A DNA stretch of 64,000 bases from Lepidodermella squamata (lineage: Eukaryota; Gastrotricha), in assembly GCA_047495785.1 (NCBI GenBank), contig JBLDXI010000013.1, forward strand, positions 2,728,001-2,792,000, given 5' to 3'. The notes beneath the pieces are model-generated. The model saw nothing but the letters and a program-made list of their open reading frames with translations. It was not told where the DNA came from and searched no databases. The position numbers and the translations under genes were made by a program. Position 1 is the first letter of the stretch, and every line of letters starts with the position of its first letter. Positions 49,946 through 59,937 of the stretch are shown piece by piece.

Positions 49946-50745
49946 AGGTAAAGATTTATCCAAGCAGTAAGTTAAGTTAAGGCGCTGTAGTTAAGTCGCG
50001 AGATTCGTTTTAATCAGCGATTTGAGCCCGTCCAAAGAGATGCCACTTTGGTCTGCTAAAGGGTAAAGGGTAAAGCGGTATGCGTGAGAGACCCGCTGCC
50101 CGCTGCGGTTGTGCGATTTGTGCGCGATGATGATCTTCGAAAAACTGTGCCTACTGTGATTGCCATGTTTGACCCATTCATATTGACAGCGGGTTCGTCA
50201 GCCGTAGACACACATTTTTGCAGTTTTTAGACTGATACAAAGTTGCATTTCATCTTTATTCTCGTTCTCGCGATTCTCGAATCTCGAATCCAGCTGAAAG
50301 CTGAAAAAAGCAGAAAATGACATGCGGCAATGTATCAATATGATTTCTTAAACAAACTTAGTATTTGCAACCTTATAATCTAAAATTGTCGGAGTTTACT
50401 TTGCATAATTATTTAATATTAAATGGAAAGGTTTTGTCGCTCCGCCAAATCCGCGCTATGCTTTTTCGTTTTGAACCTCTTGCTCCAAATGTTGGCTTCA
50501 TCACGGTGTCGATTGTCGATTCCTAGAAGGCGAATCCCCCCACCTGGACTTGATTTAGTATTCAATAAAACTATGAGTATTCCCAATGCTTATTCTGTAC
50601 TCATTGAAATTGAAGTTGCTTCTGTTGTTTAGGAAGTTTGGCTCGAGTTACTTTGAAGTACGATCTCCTCATTTTGATTCCGAATTATGCCACTTCTATT
50701 TTGCTTGTAATCATCACTCCTGTGGTTTTATTTTAGATCGAGGGT
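49946..50745. other. Region upstream of MRPL39
   Basis: No confident gene. A short minus-strand stretch near 50046-49983 is open (ISLDGLKSLIKTN) but isolated. Confidence 0.35.
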
Positions 50746-51714
50746 ATGCTTTTAAGCGTGTCTCGCATTGCTTGGTTGCCAGCAGGTCGCAGTGGCCTCA
50801 CATGTCGTTGGTTATCTAGTGTGACTAAAACGAGATGTGAGATATATGATGCCGAGAAAGCTCGTCAACGAAATGAGATTACTAGAATTGAAAAGATCGA
50901 AGTCAAAGTTGTTGCCCCTCCCGATAATTGTACTTTGATGATGAATAAAAGCTTATCGACTCCATTCAACTGCGCCATGCATGTCAATGATCTACATATG
51001 CAGCGATCAGTAGTTGCCCTGTTGGACGGAAAAGAGCCTTGGGATATGCACCGGCCGCTTGAAAACGATTGCTCTCTCGAATTCATTCACTTCAAATCTC
51101 TCGATCCGCATATTGCCAATGTTGCATTTTGGCGGACTGGCTCATTTCTGTTGGGGTACGTTTTGGAAAATGCTTTACGCGACGAATTTTCTGTTCAGCT
51201 TTGCTCATTTCCTGCTCCTGACATATCCTCCGGATCATTCGTTTACGATGTAGCTATTGATGAAAAATTGGCTTCATGGACCCCAACAGCTGAAGAGCTG
51301 TCGTGTATGAGCAGGATTGTCGCTCGCTTGAGTTATGAAGACAATCGTTTTGAGCGACTAACTGTCTCTGAAGCGGTTGCCAAAGAAATCTTCGCTGACA
51401 ATAAGCTGAAGCTCTCGCAAATTCCGTCCATTGCCTCTAAAAGAGAAGGAAAAGTTGTGCTTTATCGGATGAAGGACCACATCGACCTTACAAACGGGCC
51501 TCTAATTGCTACTACTCGTCAACTAAGTCATTGGTTCCAGATTGCTTCCATCATTCCTTTGGGAAAGAGTAGCCAATATGGCTGCAATTTGCATCGCGTT
51601 CAGGCAGTGGCAATTCCTGCTCAATTTAATATGCATAAGTGGACGTTTGATTACCTAGTCAATAGGGCTGCAACGCCCACCAGTGGTGCCAAAGCTGCAA
51701 ATTTTGCTAAATAA
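50746..51714 (+). CDS. MRPL39: Mitochondrial ribosomal protein mL39
   Basis: mL39 is a large-subunit mitoribosome protein related to the TGS/editing portion of threonyl-tRNA synthetase. A single exon encodes 322 residues. The Arg-rich N-terminus (MLLSVSRIAWLPAGRSG) is a plausible mitochondrial presequence. EKARQRNEITRIEKIEVKV, LMMNKSLSTPFNCAMHV, KEPWDMHRPLENDCSLEFI and HWFQIASIIPLGKSSQYG correspond to human MRPL39. The proteasome gene starts 59 nt after its stop, so the two may share a transcript or have very short UTRs. Confidence 0.93.
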   Translation: MLLSVSRIAWLPAGRSGLTCRWLSSVTKTRCEIYDAEKARQRNEITRIEKIEVKVVAPPDNCTLMMNKSLSTPFNCAMHVNDLHMQRSVVALLDGKEPWDMHRPLENDCSLEFIHFKSLDPHIANVAFWRTGSFLLGYVLENALRDEFSVQLCSFPAPDISSGSFVYDVAIDEKLASWTPTAEELSCMSRIVARLSYEDNRFERLTVSEAVAKEIFADNKLKLSQIPSIASKREGKVVLYRMKDHIDLTNGPLIATTRQLSHWFQIASIIPLGKSSQYGCNLHRVQAVAIPAQFNMHKWTFDYLVNRAATPTSGAKAANFAK

Positions 51715-51773
51715 TAGATGAAATATATCACTCGGTCAAATCTTTTCGTAGATTTTATTATTGGTAAATTAAA

Positions 51774-52847
51774 ATGGCTCTATTGGATCTTGCTGGATGT
51801 GCCGAAGTTTTTCGCGATGAGCCTCGTGTCGAAGTTCCTAGCGATATCATATCACCGCTGACCATGGGTGTCTCTTGTGACGTCGTCATCCCAGTAATTT
51901 TTTGTTTGCCCTATAAAATTTGAAATTAAAAGAAATCTTGTCCCACAGGTTGACCAGATGAAGAAGCTGTACGGACCTGAGAGCAAGGGTAACGTCAAAA
52001 TCAACTTCAACAAAGGTACTACCACCCTTGGATTCAAATTCGCCGGGGGCGTAATCATTGCTGTCGACTCGCGTGCCTCAGCGGGACAGTACATTGGTAA
52101 TTATTCACAATATTTATGAGTACTTTGAGTTGAAGCTATGATGTTACAGCATCCCAAACTGTCAAGAAGGTCATTGAAATCAACCCTTACTTGCTCGGCA
52201 CTATGGCTGGGGGTGCTGCAGATTGCTCCTTCTGGCAACGCGTTCTTTCCCAGCAATGCCGGTATTTCATGAGAAATTTGCTTATTTAAAATATCTACAT
52301 AATTTCATCAGCTTGTATGAGCTACGCAACCGTGAGCGTATCTCCGTTGCTGCCGCTTCGAAACTGCTCGCTAACTTGGTTTACCAGTATCGCGGAATGG
52401 GCATTTCCATGGTAGGTTGATGCTATGTTTACTTTGAATGGTTGAACCATGTGTTTTTAGGGCACAATGATTGCTGGTTGGGACAAGAAAGGGCCTGGCC
52501 TTTACTACGTTGATGACGAGGGAACTCGTCTTTCTGGTGACATGTTCTCTGTTGGCAGTGGATCTCCTTACGCCTACGGTGTTCTCGACACCGTTCTGAA
52601 GCCTGGCGTTGCTGCTAAGCTGACCGATGCTGAAGCCTATGACCTGGCCAACCGTGCCATCTTCCACGCTACTCATCGCGATGCTGCTAGCGGTGGTATC
52701 TGCAGAGGTTTGTTTCAATGAAAAATATAGATAGCCGTCTTTAATTGAATCATTTTTTCAGTTTATCACGTGAAGGAGACCGGATGGGTCAAGATTTCGG
52801 AAACCGACGTGACCGATTTGTATTTCCAGTACTATCCTCAGCAATAA
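51774..52847 (+). CDS. PSMB5: 20S proteasome subunit beta-5
   Basis: Beta-5 carries the chymotrypsin-like activity of the 20S proteasome. Six exons (51774-51893, 51949-52096, 52150-52261, 52312-52411, 52461-52707, 52762-52847) join in frame to give 270 residues. A 63-residue propeptide ends FNKG and is removed to expose Thr64 (mature [11 protein letters not shown]). Catalytic Asp17 (AVDSRASAG), Lys33 region ([20 protein letters not shown], with Met45) and [20 protein letters not shown] follow. The N-terminal propeptide is short and divergent, as is usual. Introns are 49-55 nt. Confidence 0.98.
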
Positions 52848-53080
52848 GTGGCGCAGATGCTGCTCAACTGTTGCAATTGTGATTCGCTTTAGTAGACTTA
52901 TGATACAATTCCCGAGTGTCAATCTTGATAAATTCTAGCATGAAATGCTTCTTAGGTTCTTTATCTCGAGTCTTTTCATGAATGAACGCTTCATTCCATG
53001 CAACGCTGTTAAACAAGGTTATTTGATCGGCTAAATTATTTTACGTTTTTCTTGATTTTGTAGGCGCTTTATATTTTATT

Positions 53081-55282
53081 ATGGCGTCTTATCTGCGCTA
53101 TGTAGTGACAACTTTGTTTTTGCTATCAACTTGTCACGCAGAGAGCGTTCCTCGGTGCCCGAGTGAATGTCGATGCAGCCGTTTTACCGAAGTCTCTGGA
53201 GTCGAAACAAGAGTCGACTGCACAACGAATGATTTTGACAATCGAGGCTCTTTACGAGCTGTACCAAACGATTTGCCATCAGATTTAACGAATTTGATCC
53301 TTGATAGACACCAAATAACTCGTCTAGGACCCAGCACATTTTCGAAGTACCCGAAGCTTCGAGTTCTCAGTTTACGAGGTAATTTTATCAAGTCTATCGA
53401 AGATGGTGCCTTCGCGGGTCTAAGTTTACTTCGAGGTCTTGATCTGGGCGCTAATAAAATCGAATCTATCGGGGATAAAGTCTTCATTAATTTGAAGAGC
53501 CTCGATAATTTGCAGCTTGATAAAAACAAGCTGACATCAATGCCTCACTTCGGCTCACTCCCCGTCTTAACCAAGATCGAACTCGGCGAAAATAATCTGA
53601 CTGAATGTACGATTCCTGTTGAACTTGGCTCGCCGAAGCTTCAGAGCTTATCGCTGTCTGGTTGTCTATGCAAATCCGTGTCTGCTCTTACATTTGCCGC
53701 TTTGGAAAAAAGTCCTGATTTGAAATCGCTGAGTTTAGCTAATACCCGTATAACTCAAATCGAGGCGGACACTTTTGCCCAATTGCGTTCGTTGGAAGAG
53801 TTGGATCTATCGGGGAATCAAAACATTACATGGTCAGATATTCAGAAAATCCAATTCCCCCCTAACCTGAAAAAGCTCACGTTGGATAAGCTAAAAAGTG
53901 CTCAATCCGCACTGACAACAGATTCAATCAAGTTTTTGCCTGATTCACTGGAAACTCTCGAAATTAGCCAATGTGGCTTCAATGGAACTATGCCAGATTT
54001 TCGGCATTTGAAAAATTTGAAGTTCATTTTCATTGAAGCGAATGTATTCTCGAAATTTCCCGATGTGGGCGAAGGTGTGTCCGGCTTTCCAGCCTCAATC
54101 GAGCATATTTATGTGAGGAATAACAAATTCACGAGTGTTCCGGCCGGAGCTTTTGCGGATTTGAGGAGCCTGCAATCAGTTGATCTGTCATACTCGCTTA
54201 TCAACAACTTCAGTCCGTTGGCGTTCGGGAGAATCGCCGCTAATATGACTGATTTATTGTTAACAAGAGGCCTAACTGCATTTCCCACTGGTGTCCTATC
54301 AACTTTGCCTAATTTGCAACGATTACTGCTTGACGATAACGAATTCGGGGATCTAAACCCTGATGTTCGCAACGATTTTGATAAAATGACTAAACTACAT
54401 AAGCTAGAGCTGTCGGGTAATCAGTTCAAAACGTTGCCACCTCAATTTTTCAAGAAAATGACAAGTTTGACCAAGTTGTTCTTGAATGATAACGACCTCG
54501 GCTCAACGATATCCGCTGATACTGACGGGTTGTTTTTCGATGGTCTCGAATCGCTGCAACACCTTCAGTTGGAGGAGAACGATATCGAATCATTACCTGG
54601 CAATGTTTTCTCGAAGATCGGCACTGATCTTCAATCAATCACTCTGTTGGGCAACAAGCTAACTCGATATCCAGCCGAAGCTTTGGCCCGTTTTCCCAAT
54701 CTGAATGAAATTAACTTGGATAGTAACGAAATTCGGCTTCTGTCAATCAAAGATTTCGAAACTGCTTCGGAAGAAAGCTCTATCCATTTGTGGTCGAATC
54801 CTATCGACTGCAGCTGTGATAACTACGAATTTTTCCGGTAAGGACTTATTTTATATTGATATATTCATAATTGTGACACTAATTATTAAATTTTTTGGGA
54901 TTTATCTGTATTTATTTTCACGTTTAGTTGGGTCGAGCAAACGAAACCCGGTACAACGCGCCCATTTTTTAAAGAAATGCAATGCGTGACGCCGAAGGAG
55001 TACAACGGCAAGCCGCCACCACCCATCGCGCGTCTTCCTTGCGCTAATAATAATTCCGGCGCCACTGCTGTTATCGTCTTTTTCGTTGTGATCTGCGCTA
55101 TTGTGGTAGTAGTAATGCTCGGCTGGCTGACTGGCCGAAAGCTGAAACAATACTTCCCATACAAACGGCTCTCCGTATCGGGCGGGCCTCCTTCGAACCA
55201 CTACGGCCAGTCGCGGCTGGTTACAGCAGTTCCAGTTACTCTATCCGGTTTGGATGACAACGATGAGGCGTTTCAAATGTGA
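53081..55282 (+). CDS. Leucine-rich-repeat single-pass membrane protein
   Basis: Exons 53081-54837 and 54928-55282 join in phase 2 to give 703 residues. A signal peptide (about residues 1-20, ending CHAES) precedes an LRRNT cap with clustered Cys (CPSECRC). About twenty leucine-rich repeats fill residues 60-570, followed by an LRRCT cap (NPIDCSCDNYEFFR, then WVEQTK). After a Pro-rich linker, one helix (AVIVFFVVICAIVVVVMLGW, about 632-653) leads to a 50-residue cytosolic tail without an obvious signalling domain. This is a cell-surface adhesion or recognition type; I cannot name an orthologue. Confidence 0.9.
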
Positions 55283-56344
55283 CCTGATTGTTTTTATACC
55301 AACTCCCGACCACTTCACTTTGCTTCAGCTATGCTAATTTCTCTACTTTTCAATGTTGTATTTGTTCCGCGAATTTCTTTCATTTTCGAGTAACGATCGA
55401 TCGGATAGCGCGACCCCGCTTCTTTTTCTCTCTTGTACAGTCGAATTTTCTACCGCCTTTTACTGCTTTATTCCTATGAGTGTGAGTTGTTTGGTTGTGA
55501 CGGTTTCGGACGACGGTTATTTTATAATTAACTATATTATTCACAAATAATTATTTACTATTGTTACTACTTAGTTCAGTTGATAATCACGCATCAAAAT
55601 CCAAAATTGAACCCTGCGTGGAAATCTAGTCAATTTTTTCGTAGATTCGACAGTTTGAAACTGTGTGTGTGCGTAACCTTTTTGACTCGTCAAAATCGCC
55701 TTGATAACTCAACTTTATATGATAGCAGTCGACTGGTTGCAATTTTTACGACTTGCAACTGAAGCTCTCTTGTTTTTTATTAACCCCTCATTTTTACTAT
55801 TGAACCGTGATAGATTTAATTGCTGAAAGTTGGCGGAGTATATGTAATATTTACATTCACCGTGTTGTGTCTATTACTACTCTAATTTACCGATAATGCG
55901 TGCAATATTCACGGTAGTGATTGATTTTTCTACTGATGTTATATCACTTGACAGATAACTCACGTTCTTCTGCATTTAAATCAGTCTATTGAAGCAGCGT
56001 AAACATAGTCCCTGCATACTCTTTTTATCACTCAAATGCCGTTGTTGCTGGATTTGTGAGTCAGTTGTGTACTTTTAGCCACCCGTGTAGTGTGCCGTAT
56101 CGCTGTTTTAGCTATTTACAAGAACAGAAAGTGCTAGGTTTTACCACTAGCTACTTCGCGTGCTATAAATTGCTCGTGTGTTTTTTAGTTGCCGATGACG
56201 CAAATTTCAGAGAAATCGCTATACTATCGGACGTCTTAATGTTTTGTGCCATGGTTGTGCCGCCACGAGTAAAAGCATCACCGAGAAATAATCTGAGGTC
56301 ATTTTAATCCATTAGGTGGTTAATTTTATCTCGAGACGATAAGA
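55283..56344. other. Spacer between LRR protein and DDX27
   Basis: T-rich 3' UTR-like DNA without a supportable exon. It probably ends with the DDX27 promoter. Confidence 0.45.
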
Positions 56345-59300
56345 ATGCCGAAGAAAGAAGGAAAGGAGAAGAAAAAGAAAAATAATTCTTCAGGAGTTAT
56401 CAATGATTATGGCCTGATTCGTACGATTGCTGATGATGAAGAAATCGTGGAAAATGAGTCTTCAGGAGACGAGGTTAACTATTTCACCGTAAAATTATGC
56501 GTATTTGTTTATGAAATCGTACTACAGGACAAAACCATAGATTTTAAGGCGGATCCAATCGCCTCGAAAAATGCGAAAAAAGCCGCTCCTGAGTTGGACA
56601 AATCGAATGCCATTTCTTTCAACGATCTGGAGACGAGTGCTGAGGCGATTGTTGCGAAACGAAAACACGGCTGGACCGAGTCAGATTCGGCTGGGACGAC
56701 GCGGAGAACCGCCTGTCTAGAAGAGCAGATCAGAAAAGCTCGCATGGCTCTAACCGCCGCTCGATCTCGGAGCGGACAAGATGACGAAGAAGATACGGAA
56801 AATATTTTCGAACAGGAATTTCTTCATGCCGATGAGGGTTTTGATGATATTCTGAAAACGAGGCGTAAAAAGAAAAAGAAGTCGCAAAATTCCACAGAGC
56901 CAGCTGCTCAACCAGAGGATAAATTGGCTAAATTCGAAGAGGTTGACGCGAAGAAATTGTCAGAGGATGGGCCGAATTTTTTCACCAGCATGAATTTATC
57001 GCGACCTCTCCTCAGGGTTTGTTTTGTTTCATTTCACGTTTTTCCTTCAGCTGTATCGGTTTTATTTTCAGGCTCTTGCCGATACTGGGTTCTCGCGAGC
57101 AACTCCCATTCAAACCGCATGTATTCCATTGGCTATGGCCGGTCGAGATATATGTGCGTGTGCCGCTACTGGTACCGGCAAAACATTTGCTTTCATGCTG
57201 CCTATACTAGAGCGGCTATTGCTCAAGCCGCAAACTACTGAACGAGTGACACGTGTACTGGTTCTAGCCCCTACTCGAGAACTTGCGGTTCAAGTCTACG
57301 ACGTTACGCGTCAATTAGCCAGATATTGTAAGTTTTAGACAATACAAAACGCCAAGTAAACACCCATTAGCGAGTTACTATCAGATAAAAAAATATACAC
57401 GATGTCTCAAATAACGCAACCGAAGAATACAGTAAAAAGTGATCAGAAAGTCCAAAAACAGAGGCGATTTATGATCTTGTGGAGTATGGGAGGGAGGGTT
57501 AGTATTTTAACTGCTAAGGGAATGCTAATCAACTGTGAAATTGTCAAGTAGAAAGAAGAAGTCCGAATTAAAATAAAGAGAGCTAAAATTACCAAAAAAT
57601 TACCGAACCATTCCCATCAGGATGCTTTTGGGTTTTCTTCTGCAGAAACGGAGGGATCCAAACAACTTATACTAGCTATGCTAAAACTACCAAAATTGAC
57701 CAAAAAAGTTAGAAACTCGAAAATCAATTTTACATCCACGTATCGCCATGTTAAAATATATAGATTGAATAAAACATGCTGTTATTTTTCTCAGTGAATG
57801 ACTTGGAAATGGTTGTTTCGGCGGGAGGTTTCGATCTGAAAGCGCAAGAAGCCGCGCTCAGACGCCGCCCGGATATCGTCATCGCGACACCGGGTCGTTT
57901 GATCGACCATTTACAAAACGCACCCGGCTTTTCGCTGCAACACGTCGAAATCTTAGTGCTGGACGAAGCTGATCGCATGCTCGACGAGTTCTTCGCCGAG
58001 CAAATGAAGGAAATTATCCGACTGTGCTCGCCCATTCGCCAGACTATGTTGTTCTCCGCTACGATGACGGAAAATGTCCGAGAATTGGCGGCAGTCAGTT
58101 TGAGTAACCCTGTTAAAGTTTTCGTCAACACAAATGCGGAGACTGGCGATAATTTGAGTCAAGAATTCATCAAGATTCGCCCGAAGCGAGAGGCGGATCG
58201 TGAGGCGATTCTAGCCTCATTGCTGTCCCGTACTCTGAAAGGCGAGGCAACTGTTGTTTTCGTGCAAACGAAGCGGCTCGCCCATCGTCTACACGTGCAA
58301 CTAGGCTTGATTGGGCTGAACGTGGCTGAACTTCATTCGAGCTTGACCCAGGCGCAACGTTCCGAGTCGTTGCGGCGATTCAAAACCGGCGAAGTTCGTA
58401 TACTAATCGCGTCAGACCTGGCGGCGCGTGGTCTTGATATCGAGGGCATTGATTGCGTTATCAATATGACCCTACCGGCTACTTTGGCCCACTACGTTCA
58501 CCGAGTTGGCCGAACAGCTCGAGCTGGGCGCCGCGGTCGGGCGATTTCGTTTGTTGGCGAGGAGGAGCGGACGATGCTGAAGGAGATTAGAAAGGCGGCG
58601 AAGGGCCCCATTCACTGGCGTGTAATTCCTAGCACGGTTATTGATAGATTCCGCTACCGTTTAGCTGATTTGGAGCCGACTATTGAAACTATTCTGTCTG
58701 AGGAGCACACCGAGCGTGAAATTTCGGCCGCTAATGCTGATGCCGAGCGCGCCCAGGCTCGCATTGAGGCGGAAAAACTCGCTGCAGAACACAATTCGGA
58801 GCCTGTTCTTCGGCGTAAACGATCATGGTTCCAGACTGGTAAAGAAAAGGAAACTTCAAGAGGTACGAAACTATTTTTAAGGAGGATCATTTTTATCGAA
58901 TTGATAATATTTCAGAATCCCAAAAATTGGTAAAATTCGAGAAGGCGAATGGAAAGAAGTCGAGACGGGCATCTGGCGTTGACCGAACCAAGGTTGATGC
59001 GAAAGCTCTCGGACCGGGCGAGAGGCTTGAACACGAAATTGCGAAAGCTCAACAGTTAGCAAAACGAATTGCGAAACGACACGGCGACCCGTCGTCAATC
59101 AAAATGCGTGTAAAGGGTGCTAAGATGCCTGGCGAAGATGGTGACGAGTCCGGTGGTGCTGGAAAGGGAAGAAAAAAATCGGCCTTCGCTGTCGATATAA
59201 ACCCGACCAACTCTTTCAAAGAGCCGAAAGCCAAGGGTGGCAAAGGCGGCTTCCAGAAAAATTCCAAAGGTGGTAAAGCTGGTGGTGGTGGTGGCGGCGG

Positions 59301-59472
59301 CGGCGGTGGTGGTAATAGAGGCGGTGGTGGATTTAAGAAACCGGGTTTTTCCGGTGACAATAAACGACCGGCCGCTGGTGGCAATAGAGGCGGCGGTGGC
59401 TTTAAGAAGCCGGGTTTTTCCGGTGGCAATAAACGACCGGCCGCTGGTGGCAAATTTGCTCGAAAGCGATAG
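56345..59472 (+). CDS. DDX27: DEAD-box RNA helicase DDX27
   Basis: DDX27 (yeast Drs1) is a nucleolar helicase needed for large-subunit rRNA processing. Five exons (56345-56473, 56528-57016, 57072-57327, 57795-58862, 58916-59472) give 832 residues. The N-terminus is acidic and Lys-rich. FFTSMNLSRPLLRALADTGF starts the helicase core, followed by ACAATGTGKTF, PTRELAVQVY, TPGRLIDHL, LDEADRML, SATMT, DLAARGLDIEG and HRVGRTARAGRRGR. The RSWFQTGKEK segment after the core is DDX27-specific. The C-terminus is Gly-rich with a 23-residue tandem repeat, unlike the human Lys-rich tail. Intron 1 (54 nt) is also open in frame, so its retention would add 18 residues. Confidence 0.97.
59311..59448 (+). repeat. 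69-bp tandem duplication inside DDX27
   Basis: Positions 59311-59379 and 59380-59448 are near-identical 69-bp units encoding GNRGGGGFKKPGFSG then (D/G)NKRPAAG. They follow a poly-Gly run encoded by GGT/GGC. The unit keeps the reading frame, so the tail grew by slippage or unequal exchange. Confidence 0.95.
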
Positions 59473-59534
59473 AAACTCTTGCTCAATTTCACCTTGGGCT
59501 GTTGTTTATGACTGCTGTTTATTGTGCAAAACAA

Positions 59535-59540
59535 AATAAA
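59535..59540 (+). terminator. Poly(A) signal AATAAA of DDX27
   Basis: AATAAA lies 63 nt after the DDX27 stop codon, a normal position for a short 3' UTR. Confidence 0.6.
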
Positions 59541-59937
59541 AATCGATTAGTATACACAAGACGTCTGGCTTTTCGTTATCAAACCGTCTCAGTTTATTTT
59601 TGTCTCCATTCAAATCGCCATCAACAACGCATGGCACAAGCGGCATTTTCAATAATTTACACAGAAAAATGAGTTATTTTACAGTCACGTATGAAAATTG
59701 CACAATCAGCAAAGAGAGCAGGCAAGGCATTGGTTAAAATACTCGATGTTAAAGCAACTTTGTCGACGCGATACAACGGGCATTACCCGGAAAACACAAC
59801 GCGATTTTTGATCGAGTTCATCAGTCATCACCACGACTGACGATTATTGAAAATAATATAAATATAAACATAGTAATGCATGATTTGAAATTTTGCGAGG
59901 ATTTTCTACAGTGCTGTTTAACGCTGAACAACGGCGT
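59541..59937. other. Spacer between DDX27 and the sushi gene
   Basis: The two genes converge here. The segment holds their 3' UTRs and no exon. Confidence 0.5.

Noticed and set aside
59049-59534. 161-residue Pro-rich minus-strand frame
   Set aside because: It is the antisense shadow of the Gly-rich DDX27 tail; GGT/GGC codons read as Pro on the other strand.
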